In this document: piece after piece, positions 20,987-32,200 of the stretch
Numbering within the stretch: the first letter of the stretch is position 1
How the letters are laid out: each line of letters begins with the position of its first letter
Assembly (NCBI GenBank): GCA_028690575.1
Contig: JAQVAY010000004.1
Location: 1 to 40,439 of the forward strand
DNA length: 40,439 nucleotides
DNA from: Bacilli bacterium
Lineage (GTDB): Bacteria; Bacillota_I; Bacilli_A; RFN20; CAG-826
Reading direction: 5' to 3'
The notes under the pieces: generated by a model
Databases searched by the model: none
What the model was told of the DNA's origin: nothing
The model's input: the letters and a program-made list of their open reading frames with translations, nothing else
Translations under genes and position numbers: made by a program

Positions 20987-22117
20987 TTAGTTAATAGGAT
21001 TCATTACTGGGTAGGAACTTAAATCTGTTGGAAGAACGACAGAGACGTCATCGCCATATTTCATTCTTAAGTCAGATTTAAGAGCAACGTTAAATTCAAC
21101 GCCCTCGCCACTTTCGCCAATAGTCATTTCACTTAAAGAAGTGTCAATAGAAACATCGATATCAACCAAGAAGTCTGTTAATAGAGCATCTTCGTTGAGT
21201 AAGATTGTAACTTTTAAAGCACCGACATCTAAGATTTTGCCAACTTCAGCGACAATAGCTTCAACTTCTTGTCCAGATGCTTCTTCATTAATCGATGAGA
21301 TAATGATTTTTGCAAGAGAGAGGATATCTTCTTCGCTTAAATCAATTCCAATACCAAAACTTCCATCATCATAGTCAAGAACTGTAATGTAGTCATCAAG
21401 GATTGCAAAAACTGGTTCATTAATTACTTCACCTAGCATGGTCATAAGGTCTTCGTGGGTCGGCAATTCAGCACCAACAAGTCCCAACAAGGAATCGAAA
21501 ATTGGAAGAGCTTCTTCAGGAATGAGACCAGGAACTTGGAATGTTTCAGGAATAGAGTCCATAATATTTCCTTCGACAGGTTCGCTGAAAATTAGAGCTG
21601 AGATTGTACTAATTATTTCTGGTATAAATTCACGTAATTCAGGATCAGAGGCATTAACATAAAGGTTGCCTTCGCCGACATAAGCTGCGAAATCAATATC
21701 GCTAAAGTTAAAATCAAACATGGCTTCGCTTTCTTCGCCGAATTCGGTGCCAACATAAACATCAAGTTTAAGATCGTCGACTTTGACTTCGGCAGCCAAA
21801 TCATCAAGAGAAGTGCTTGTTAAACCAGTGGCGGCAAATTTTGTTTTCACCGAAGCATCGGCATTAACAATTCCATAACCACTTTCTTCGCTTTCGGTAA
21901 TAGCTATTTTTGCATCAACATGAGCTCTCTTTAAATCGAAATTAGCTTCAAATGAGTCTAAATCAAGCATAGAGTCATAAGCTCGGCCGATTGCTTCAGC
22001 AGTACTAGCGGCAGTTGCGGGATGTCCGCCTGCTGGCAAAGTTCCAGCACCCATTCCACCACAAGCGGAAAGAAGCAGTGAACTTGTTGCAACAATTAAT
22101 ATTTTTTTAAGTTTCAT
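20987..22117 (-). CDS. acidic lipoprotein of unknown function
   Basis: Signal peptide with lipobox LLSACGG; remainder is strongly acidic and rich in alternating hydrophobic residues. Confidence 0.75.
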   Translation of the reverse strand: MKLKKILIVATSSLLLSACGGMGAGTLPAGGHPATAASTAEAIGRAYDSMLDLDSFEANFDLKRAHVDAKIAITESEESGYGIVNADASVKTKFAATGLTSTSLDDLAAEVKVDDLKLDVYVGTEFGEESEAMFDFNFSDIDFAAYVGEGNLYVNASDPELREFIPEIISTISALIFSEPVEGNIMDSIPETFQVPGLIPEEALPIFDSLLGLVGAELPTHEDLMTMLGEVINEPVFAILDDYITVLDYDDGSFGIGIDLSEEDILSLAKIIISSINEEASGQEVEAIVAEVGKILDVGALKVTILLNEDALLTDFLVDIDVSIDTSLSEMTIGESGEGVEFNVALKSDLRMKYGDDVSVVLPTDLSSYPVMNPIN

Positions 22118-22198
22118 AATAAACCCCCTTTATTGTTGACACCAACATTATATATTATTAATAAACGCAAAAGTATGATTTTTCGCTAGCTCAATAAA

Positions 22199-22217
22199 AA
22201 AACGGATTTTCCGTTTT
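22199..22217 (-). terminator. Rho-independent terminator after glpK
   Basis: AAAACGGA-hairpin-TCCGTTTT with T-run on the minus strand, about 40 bp past the glpK stop. Confidence 0.75.
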
Positions 22218-22259
22218 TAATAATAAATGGATATCGGCAAAAAAATGAGAAAAAATTAA

Positions 22260-23738
22260 TTAAATCTTGAATTTTCGAACCGCTGAAATAGCTTTCTTCC
22301 AACCTTTATACCGGCGTTCAATTTTTGCCTTCGGCATTTTAGGTTTGTATATAATTTGGTATGAATGAATCTTTTTTATTTCATCGAGACTTTTAAAGAA
22401 CCCGCTATTTAGTCCAGCCAAATAAGCTACTCCAAGAGCAGTAGTTTCTAAACATTGTGGGAGCATAATTTCTAGTTGAAGAATATCGCTTTGAAATTGC
22501 ATCAAATAACTATTCGTAGTAGCTCCACCATCAACACGTAAGTTTTTTATACTACATTTTGATTCTTTATCCATGGCTGTAAATACATCTTTGCATTGGT
22601 AGGCAATGCCTTCAAGAGTTGCCTTAATGATTTGATTCTTGTCAGATGCTCTTGTAATTCCTAAAATTGCTCCACGAGCGTCATCATCCCAATAGGGTGT
22701 TCCTAGTCCGACAAAAGAAGGCACAAAATATAAACCTTCAGTGTCTGAAGCAAGATTAGCGGCTTTTTCACTTTCGCTGGATTTACTTATCAAACCCATT
22801 TCATCACGCAGCCATTGAACTGCTGCACCACCGACAAAAACCGATCCTTCGAGAGCGTATGTAACGTTGTTTCCGATTTGCCAAGCCACAGTTGTCAATA
22901 AACCACAATGAGAAAATACTGGCTTATCTCCCGTGTTAAGAAGCATAAAGCAGCCTGTTCCATAGGTATTTTTGCTTTCTCCTTTTTCAAAGCAAGTCTG
23001 TCCAAATAAGGCAGCCTGTTGATCTCCAGCTACACCCTGAATGGTAATGTTCGGATGAAAAAAGTTTGCGGTTCCATATAAGAAACAGGAAGGCTTTACC
23101 GTTGGCAACATTTTCATCGGGACATGGAATAAATCACATAATTCTTTATCCCACATTAATGTATTGATATTGAACAATAAAGTTCGTGATGCGTTTGAAA
23201 TATCAGTGGCGTGGACCTTTCCTTTGGTCATCTTATAAATGAGCCAAGAATCAATCGTACCAAACAATAATTCGCCATTTTCCGCTTTCTTTTGACTTCC
23301 GGGAACATGATCCAAAATGAATCTAATTTTGCTAGCGGAGAAATATGGATTGATTAAAAGGCCAGTTTTTTGATGAATTGATTCTTTCTTATCACTCAAT
23401 CGGTCACAAATTTCGGAAGATTGTCTGGATTGCCATACAATCGCATGATAAATAGGCATTCCAGTTTCTTTATTCCATACGACAGTAGTCTCGCGTTGGT
23501 TTGATAAACCAATTGAATCGATTTCGTTCATTGTGATATTGGCTTTGATTAAGACTTCATTGATTACATCAATTACAGACACCCAGATAGAAAGGGCATC
23601 AGCTTCAACCCAACCAGAATGGGGATAAAGGCACTGAATCTCTCTTTGAGCGATGAATTTCGCTAATCCTTGATTATCAAAAAGAATCGCTCGTGTTGAG
23701 GTGGTCCCTTGATCAATGGAAAGAATATACTTTTTCAT
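22260..23738 (-). CDS. glpK: glycerol kinase
   Basis: SIDQGTTSTRAILFD, HSGWVEADALSIW, GVAGDQQAALFGQ, RVDGGATTNSYLMQFQSDIL; very characteristic. Confidence 0.97.
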   Translation of the reverse strand: MKKYILSIDQGTTSTRAILFDNQGLAKFIAQREIQCLYPHSGWVEADALSIWVSVIDVINEVLIKANITMNEIDSIGLSNQRETTVVWNKETGMPIYHAIVWQSRQSSEICDRLSDKKESIHQKTGLLINPYFSASKIRFILDHVPGSQKKAENGELLFGTIDSWLIYKMTKGKVHATDISNASRTLLFNINTLMWDKELCDLFHVPMKMLPTVKPSCFLYGTANFFHPNITIQGVAGDQQAALFGQTCFEKGESKNTYGTGCFMLLNTGDKPVFSHCGLLTTVAWQIGNNVTYALEGSVFVGGAAVQWLRDEMGLISKSSESEKAANLASDTEGLYFVPSFVGLGTPYWDDDARGAILGITRASDKNQIIKATLEGIAYQCKDVFTAMDKESKCSIKNLRVDGGATTNSYLMQFQSDILQLEIMLPQCLETTALGVAYLAGLNSGFFKSLDEIKKIHSYQIIYKPKMPKAKIERRYKGWKKAISAVRKFKI

Positions 23739-24995
23739 TTAGAAACGGGTTTTAAAAAGCCTTTCGATATCTTTTATTTCTTTAACAATGCCTTTAGATA
23801 GACATTCACCACGACCATTGCTAATAAGAATATTATCTTCAATACGAACCCCGATACCTTTATCGACTAAATATAGACCTGGTTCAACAGTGATAATATT
23901 GCCATTTTCTAATGGTTTTTCCCGATCAGAGCAATCGTGAGTATCGAGTCCCAGATGATGAGAAACATTATGGTAGTAATATTTAATAACGTCTTCATCT
24001 TCCCCAAGGATACCTATTTTCACGCACTCTTTTTTTAAAAAGTTTCGGGCAAATTCTTGCAATTGAGCCAGAGTCATTTCTGCGCGAACATATTCGATTA
24101 CAGCTTTATTGCAATTGAGGACGGCTTGATATACTTCTTTTGCTAATCCAGTAAATATTCCATTCACTGGGAAAGTGCGGGAAATATCAGCGGAATACCC
24201 ATGTGATTTATAGCCAATATCAAAGAGAATTAAGTCATTCTCTTTTAAAGAGTCATTTTGGGACGGGTAATGGAGGCAAGTAGCGTTCTTACCGGAAGCC
24301 ACTATACTTGGGAATGACAATTCCCTAAAGCCGTGTTTGCGGCCAAAAAATTCAAAAGTATCAGCGAGCTCTTTTTCAACAACTCCTGGCTTAATCACTG
24401 AAATTAGCTGACCGATTCCGTTATTGGTGCCGTTAATCGCGTTGAGAACTTCACCAATTTCTTCGGATGATTTTATCATTCGTAATTCAGTGACCATTGG
24501 GTAAACATTAATGGTTTTGATAAAAGGATACTCACTTAAAATAAATTGTTCGAATTCTTGCGTTGAATAACTTTCTTTTATTTTTAATTCTGGCGATAAA
24601 TCGAGATAGAGGGTGTCGATTTTTCCATATTGGTTATTTTTATTAGTCAAAGCGAGAGAAAGCATGCTTTCAAATGAGTTATTGAGATAGACATTTTGGA
24701 TTCTTGAAAGATTCCTCGCTTCGGTGACAGTTAATCTTTTTCCTGTCCATTTTTCTTTTAATTCACTGAAATCATCAATGAAAAGATATATTTTCTTTTC
24801 GCTGATGCCTTTGACAAACAATAGAACGGAATTTTCTTGTTCAATGTTACTTAAATAATAGAAGTGACGGTTTGAAACAAAAGGATAAGTTTCATCTTCG
24901 CTTCTTAGCTTTGGAGTACCCGCGAAAAACAAAGCCGCGGAGTTTTCTTTCATCTTCGCAAAGAGGCGTTCACGACGATTTTCAATATCACTCAT
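23739..24995 (-). CDS. Xaa-Pro aminopeptidase (M24 family)
   Basis: N-terminal AMP_N-like domain; LFDIGYKSHGYSADISRTFPVNG, HHLGLDTHD, ITVEPGLYL and IRIED metal-ligand motifs. Confidence 0.94.
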   Translation of the reverse strand: MSDIENRRERLFAKMKENSAALFFAGTPKLRSEDETYPFVSNRHFYYLSNIEQENSVLLFVKGISEKKIYLFIDDFSELKEKWTGKRLTVTEARNLSRIQNVYLNNSFESMLSLALTNKNNQYGKIDTLYLDLSPELKIKESYSTQEFEQFILSEYPFIKTINVYPMVTELRMIKSSEEIGEVLNAINGTNNGIGQLISVIKPGVVEKELADTFEFFGRKHGFRELSFPSIVASGKNATCLHYPSQNDSLKENDLILFDIGYKSHGYSADISRTFPVNGIFTGLAKEVYQAVLNCNKAVIEYVRAEMTLAQLQEFARNFLKKECVKIGILGEDEDVIKYYYHNVSHHLGLDTHDCSDREKPLENGNIITVEPGLYLVDKGIGVRIEDNILISNGRGECLSKGIVKEIKDIERLFKTRF

Positions 24996-24997
24996 AA

Positions 24998-25822
24998 TTA
25001 GTTCTCCTTTTCAATGACTCTTTGAGTCACATTCTCCATTTCTGGGAAAACAATATCTTCCACTTGTCCTTTATCAATTAATGCCGTGTGTTCAGGATTA
25101 AGAGGGAGGCGACCTAGTATGTCAAAATGCAGTTCTTTTGCAAATTTTTCGAGATGCGAAGATCCAAATATTTCAATTTTTTTGCCACAGTCAGGGCAAG
25201 AAAGATAAGACATATTTTCGACGACACCTAAGACATTGATATTCATCATCTCCGCCATCTTAATTGCTTTAGTAACGATTAGTGATACTAAATCTTGAGG
25301 GGAAGTGACGATAATCAAATCGTCAATTGGCAAAGATTGAAAGATTGTCAAGGCAACATCTCCGGTTCCTGGAGGCATATCAATAAGTAAAAAGTCCAAT
25401 TCTTCCCAAAGAACATCTTCATAAAATTGCTTTACTAAATTAGCAAGAATCGGCCCTCTCCAAATAATCGGGTCAGAGTCATTTTCTAATAAGCAATTAG
25501 CGGAAATTACCTTAATTCCTGATTTAGTGAAAAGCGGATAAATGAGGCTTCCTTCACCAGTGGCTTTTTCAGAGACATTAAAAGCTTTAGGGATACTTGG
25601 TCCAGTCACATCAGCATCAAGAATACCTACTTTGTAACCTCTCTTTTTTAAACTTACGGCTAATAGAGAGGTGACGAAAGATTTTCCCACTCCTCCTTTA
25701 CCAGATAGAACTCCAATGATTCTTTTAATATGTGATGCTTCATTTAATTTAGCTTTAAAACTTTTGCTATCGCAAGATTCACTAGTCGCGCAGTGTTCAC
25801 AGTCATGATTGCATTCTGGCAT
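24998..25822 (-). CDS. Mrp/NBP35 family iron-sulfur cluster carrier ATPase
   Basis: GVLSGKGGVGKSFVTSLLAVSL deviant Walker A; IDMPPGTGDVALT; SCPDCGKKIEIFG; Cys-rich N-terminus. Confidence 0.95.
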   Translation of the reverse strand: MPECNHDCEHCATSESCDSKSFKAKLNEASHIKRIIGVLSGKGGVGKSFVTSLLAVSLKKRGYKVGILDADVTGPSIPKAFNVSEKATGEGSLIYPLFTKSGIKVISANCLLENDSDPIIWRGPILANLVKQFYEDVLWEELDFLLIDMPPGTGDVALTIFQSLPIDDLIIVTSPQDLVSLIVTKAIKMAEMMNINVLGVVENMSYLSCPDCGKKIEIFGSSHLEKFAKELHFDILGRLPLNPEHTALIDKGQVEDIVFPEMENVTQRVIEKEN

Positions 25823-25835
25823 AATAATTTTCCTC

Positions 25836-26213
25836 CTATAGTTGTACTAATTGTGCTTTGTTGAGCACACTGACGCCGGCTTGAACGTAAGTCCGGAGTA
25901 ATCGAGAAGCACCAAGCTTAATGCCGCCAAAGTAACGGGCGACGAAAATTACTACTTGATCCATTTCTCGCTTGTGAAGAAGTTCAAGTAAAGGTCGACC
26001 GGCTGTTCCTTTTGGCTCTTGATCGTCACAAGATTTGCTTTTGTCTTTAACGCGATAGGCATAAACAATGTGCTTTGCTTTCGTGTGTTCTTTTTTTATT
26101 TCCGCCAATAATTTTTTAAAATTATTAGCATCGTTGAAGGGAAGAATAATCGCGACAAATTTCGATTTATTAACTTCCAAAGTCTCTTCGCACCGAACTT
26201 GAACTGTTTGCAT
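25836..26213 (-). CDS. YigZ/IMPACT (UPF0029) family protein, single-domain
   Basis: KHIVYAYRV, DDQEPKGTAGRPLLELL, VVIFVARYFGGIKLGASRLLRTY; about 125 aa, so only the N-terminal family domain. Confidence 0.88.
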   Translation of the reverse strand: MQTVQVRCEETLEVNKSKFVAIILPFNDANNFKKLLAEIKKEHTKAKHIVYAYRVKDKSKSCDDQEPKGTAGRPLLELLHKREMDQVVIFVARYFGGIKLGASRLLRTYVQAGVSVLNKAQLVQL

Positions 26214-26215
26214 AA

Positions 26216-29200
26216 TTAACTTAATGCAAAATGGTCTACTAACGATGTCCCATAAGTGCTGAACAAGAATCCAGGAACATAGACATTAGCAGTATAGTCA
26301 CTCCATGTCGGAGGAACAGTTTGAGTAATAGTTCCAAGGTTATTGTGAGCACGGGCGAGATATAATATTTTTGAGGCTTGGCTGTTATCCATCAACGTAA
26401 AGGTATTAATTAATTCACTTCTGGTTGGAAAGATTGTTTCGGACATAATCTTATTAATAATTAAGATAGTATCAAACGCACCGTTTAAGCCATCACATTC
26501 AGCAAAACTGACGTTGTTATAAACATCCTCATCGATATCCAAATATGAACTTGCTCCAAAATGGACTTCTTCGTAATAATAGGTGAATCCATCAATTACA
26601 TCATATTGAATTTCCATAAATTGATCTAAGAGACTCGATATAATTTCGCTGGCGAAATAAGAGCGGATGTTGGTGCTATCTCCAAAAGCATCAGTAGCAA
26701 TGCGCATAGAAGAAGTTAGAGCACTGCGAGCCTCTGTAACAGCATTAAAGTCATTAATATTGAGATTATTACTATCGATTTCATCGGAATTGGATGCCAA
26801 AGCAAACAATCCTTTTGATTCGGCTAAATCGTTGTAATTTGGAATGGTAAATATTCTTGAAAGGGTCGCAATCTTTTCTTCTGGAGTGGCTCCGGTAATG
26901 TATTGTCCAAGGTTCGCCCCATCGCTTGGGTTACTCGATCCTGCAGTTAAAATGTTGTAGAGTAGCAAACCGCGAGCGGAGGCAGGATAGGATGACAAAT
27001 CCCACATCGTATTAAATGAACCAGCTGAATCGGTATTTAAGATTCGACTATGGCTAATAAAGCGAATAATGCCATCAAAGTTATCCGTGTTTTCAGATAG
27101 GGCAACGAGATTATTAAGACCATAATAACCATCAAAGTTATTTTCCCCATCAACCCTTACCATGTTATTCAAAGCAGCATAGATGTTATTAATCTCACAG
27201 AACTCAAGATTGGACATACTGCGATCTCCACCATATTGGTACTGGCCAATATTGAAGTGCGAATAAGAAACAGAATTATAAGTAGCCAGAGTGTTCAACC
27301 CAATTGCATCTAAGCCTTGATTAACAAACACTGGCAAAACATCACTGAGGAAGTCAACTTTATTAATGGCCATCATGATAGTTTTTGTTTCATCTGGATT
27401 GATATTGTTCATTTGCAAGTCAGCGACATCCATAGTTCCGCTTTCGCCAAGAATCGATTGACTGATGGAAATAAAATCGACAAGAGCGTGAATCTCATCG
27501 TTATTTGTGACGCGCAGCCAATTCTCATGGTAACCAGTGGTATTTATGGTTGTGACATTTACTTTATAGGCTTCATCAAGAGTGGTAACAGCTTTGATTT
27601 TAGCCATCATAGTGGCATCACCATTCACAGGATAAGCATAGTTGGTCAATCCCGATCGAGAAACGAACATATTGACGACTTGTTCGAAAACTGTCATGTG
27701 AGTCGAGGAGGCAAGATATTCATTAGAGGAATGCAAAATGTTGCTTGCATAAGCATCTACTAGAATGTCGTAAATATAACCATTCTCCATCAAAGCTTTA
27801 ATTACCGCCAAATCTTCCATGTCATTAGTGCCTACAATACCAGTGAAAAGCTGATAATCATTAACTAGTGTAATGATGTTATCGATTTCATCGACATCGT
27901 ATTTCACATTGTAATTTGTTATTCCGGATATCTCATAGTGATAGAAGGAGGAAGCGTCTGACAAATCGACACCTTGGAAAGTGGCGAAATCACGATTCAT
28001 CATTGTATAAATAAGATTGGGGACGGCATCATAAAGTGAGTTGCTATCATTGAGGGCAACGAGGACTTCGCGAGCATCACTAGTGTTGATCGACATCAAA
28101 TCCATCGAGTTAAAGTTAGAAGCGTTGAAATCCAAAGCCGCAACCATGAAATCAGCAATATTATCGATTTCTAAAGTTTGAGCGGGGAGTGAAAGAGCAA
28201 GGGCTCCTTGACCATCAAAAGCGAACAAACTTTCGGCTAAATAAACAGCTTTTTGATCAGCGTTTGAATAATTACCTAAGGCTATGTTGGCTTGATCTTT
28301 CGGAGAATTAACATCAAAGAGAGATGACGAAATCGAGTCATGGGAAAATAGTTCAACGCATATTTCTTGGAAGATGGTCATTCCTGTGGAAGAGGCATTA
28401 TTCAAGACAACATTGTGGTTGACATCAATATATAAGGAAAGTATTGGACCACCAGTGTGGAATATTTTGCTTTCATTTAAGTCATGAAGGAAATTTTGCA
28501 AGTTAAGAATTGAAGTTGAAGAGGTACTTATTGTATCTAAATCAGGGAAGGCTGAGGGTTCACCATTTTGATTCTTTGAAACCTCTCTAAGAATATCGCA
28601 CACTAGTGATAACTCTTGTTCATCAAATTTTGCTTCCCAATTATAGGACTGTGTACCGACAAGATTGGCCTCATCAAAATAGTGATAGAAGACATTTGCA
28701 TCAGCAAAATCAACATGGGTCAAACTACTCACCAAATCGTATTGTGAGGCATTTTCCAAAGATAGAGAGATGATGTTTGAAACGCTATCATACATGGTAT
28801 TGGTTTCATTTAATGCGGTGAGAATTTGATTGACCGCTAGGGCATTACCAATATTGGTGATGTCAAAGTTTTCAAAACTGAATGTAATAGAGCCATCTGC
28901 TTTTCGAAGTCCCTGATACTTTTGATTAGTGCCTTCGATTGGTCCACCAACAATGGCATCAATAACAGTGAAGATAGCGTTAACTTCGTTAATTTGTTGA
29001 TTATAACTGAAATTTTTAGCTCCTGCAAAATCGAAATAGTTATCGAGTATGTAATCAGACTTGGCTTTAATGACATCTTTTTCAGTCACCGGAGATAAAT
29101 CGGGATCTAAATAAGCAGCGTAATCATCATAGTAGAAAATGTCTTTGGGATTATTAGCGTTATAAACAATAGTCCCCATATTCTCAGCGGTTAAGAATGC

Positions 29201-32200
29201 ACCCATGGCATTTTGAAAAACAGTCGGATAATACCCATCCAAATCATTGCTCAAATCAGGATCTAAGATTGAGCCTTTTCGATGGAAAACGATCGATTGT
29301 TGAACGCCGACTATTGAGCTGCGAATTCGCAAAGCAACTTCTTCATCAATCATATCGGTAACAAATTGGTTATTGCTATCTAAAACACCTTTATCAATCA
29401 TGTAACGATAAGTCGAATATATTTCAGTCAGATGTTCGATCTCAACTTGCCTTAAAACTTGAGAGGTATCGTAATCATAGATGTATCCGTCACAGGAAAT
29501 CAAATATGGAGTATTGGCTGGTTCTAAATCAAAGAATGCGGAAGATGTGCCACCCGTAAATGCTGATTTAGCTACCTCAAAATAATTATAGGTAGAAACT
29601 CGTAAACAAGTAGTATCGTTGAGAGAATTAATCAAACCTTCAAAAATTCTCACCGGCATACTTAATAAGTCATTTGTCGCAACAGCCTGAGAAACCCAAT
29701 AAACTATCTTGCAAATTTTGCCAATCTCATCAAGTTCAAGAATTGGGGAATAATCTTCGATAAATTGAGGGTTATCCCAATAATTTGTATAGCTTGTAAA
29801 AGGCAAAATGTAAATTGAAGTATTGAAAGAAGAAATGAATTCATCATTATACCAATCAGCCTTTTCATTAAGGGAAGCAAAATCATTTTTGACAATCGTG
29901 TATTGATCAGGGCCTTGTTCGCCCCAGGTAGGATCCCAAGTAGAAGGGTCTTGAAGTAAATTAAAGGTGTTAACCCCATCAGAAAAATTCGTCAAACTAC
30001 TCTCGGCCTTAGCATATAACCAATTGGAGAATAAATAATCACCACTTGTCTTATCGACAAAGATTGATGAATCAGCTAGAGAGTGAAGAAGATTATTTAA
30101 ACCAACAATATTAGTTACGGCATTTAAATCAAGATTAGATATGTCGATTGCTGCTTCGCCAATTGTGGTCAGCAAAACACCAAGTTTTTCACCTTCTTCT
30201 GCCCAATCAGTGACATTAGTGAAGGAAACGCCTTGATCTAAAATTCCAGTTTGTTGAAGTTGGGCATCGAGGAAAGTCCCCATCGTGCTTGAAAAAACGA
30301 TACTTCTTCCGACAGCTGCCAATACGGTAGACAAATGATAATCATTTTCTAATGAAGCGAGATTAGCAGTAATGTTACTGCCCGACAAATAATTTGGATC
30401 GGTCATTACTGTCATGATGTCTGAAACACCAAGCGCTCGGATGACATTTGCAATAGCGCCGTTTTCACCATCATAGATGGGTCGGCCAAATCTATCATGG
30501 AAGAAATTACCATTACTATCAGTGGAGTTTGACCACTTAATACTTGGATTGCTTAGCAAAGATTGATCAAAAGAAAGACCATCAACATTTAGAGAATCGC
30601 CAAAAATAAAACTCATCACATTGAGGAAGTTTTCATTAGCGGTATAAGTATCAGTTGGTAGAGGGATAGGATTAATAATGCGGCAACTATAAATAGCATC
30701 AAGAGCATAAGCGATGGATTCGTTGGCTTGACCTAATTGAGAGATTAAAGTTGGCACATCGCTTCCACTAGCAAGAATGTCAGTAAGAGTGCCGATGGAT
30801 TTCACCGAACTAATTACTTTAGCTAATTCGGCACCAAGGGTTCGTGAGGCTTCCGCTTTATCTATTCCATCAGTAACAATATCGATATCAATACCGCTAC
30901 TTGTAAAGGCATCCGCAACACTACCAGAAGTTAATAAAGAACGTATCGTGGGCAGTAAAATTGCATAGATAATTTTGGAATTATCCATTCTTTTTAAAAC
31001 TTTGCTAAGAACTTTAATTAGATTTTCATCAATATCGCTTAAAGAACCACCTTCAGGAATTAACTCTCCACTTAGTAGAGTATTTAAAGCACTCGTATCG
31101 TCTCCAAAAGCGGAGAAACAATAGAATAATGCATTAAATTCTTCTTTAAAGTTTTTCATCCATTTACCATCTGACAATTCTTCAATAACAGAAGTGACGG
31201 CAGCAGAAGCAGTTTCGTCAGTAATAACCGAATCCAATAGTTGAGGAAGAGATGAAAGAATAGTTTTACATAAAGAAATGTCCAATAAACAGTAACGGCG
31301 CCCAGGAATTCGGTTTCCGTTGGAATATACAATAGTTCGTCCATTACTATCGATATTAATTAATTCATTAGAGGAATTGGTTTCGCCAACGAGAATTCGT
31401 CGATAAGAGTCAATATTTTCTAAAATAACGTCCATTAGATTGACTTCTTCAGGTTCTTCTCCAGCTCGGAATGGGGACAAACCACTAACTTCTCCTTCAG
31501 GAGTGGCAGAGTTCATGCTCAGAATCGCGGTAACAATTCGGTCATCAACACAATACATTTGGTAAAGGCAATCATAGATAGTGCTGAGTTCAAACCCCCA
31601 ATCAATATCATTGAGAGCTTCAAAGGAAGCTGGGAAATAGGCACTCATTGTTTCTCCACCATTGGCGATGAAATATTGAATTAAAGCAGGAATACTGCGT
31701 GATAATAATTTTGATTTACTAATTGTCGACAGGGCATGATAAGTATATTGATAAGTTTTGTTGGTCAATAAACTGGTAACTATGCTCGCTGGGTCACTTG
31801 GAATAACAATGTTGCCTTCTTCATCCATGAATGAGTCGACCAATCCGCTATTAGCGATATCAATAGTGATGGTTTCAATTGCATCTAATTCTTTGTCCCA
31901 TTCGGCATCCGATAAATCGAGCATAGACATATCAACAACATCGGCCAACAGATCGGAATTAATCGAAAGTTGAACCGCGATAGGAATAATCGTCATGAGA
32001 AGATTAGAATTCTTTAATGATGCAAATAAAGCTTCGATATATTCTTGGTTGATCATTTCGGGAATACTATAAGTAATTTCCCCATTTGGCCCAATTAAGA
32101 CATTTTCAACAAGGACGCTCGCGATATTGGTTAGTTCAGAAACACTGCTGATAATACCGATTGAACCATTTTCCAAAGATGATGAAGTCAAATTATTAAG

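Noticed and set aside
25836-26213. YigZ-like gene as a truncated pseudogene
   Set aside because: Although shorter than full-length YigZ, the core IMPACT domain is intact and the gene is properly spaced in an operon, so a single-domain version is more likely.
27317-27763. 148-aa plus-strand ORF inside the giant gene
   Set aside because: Antisense to a continuous repeat-bearing reading frame; no promoter, Shine-Dalgarno or family motif.
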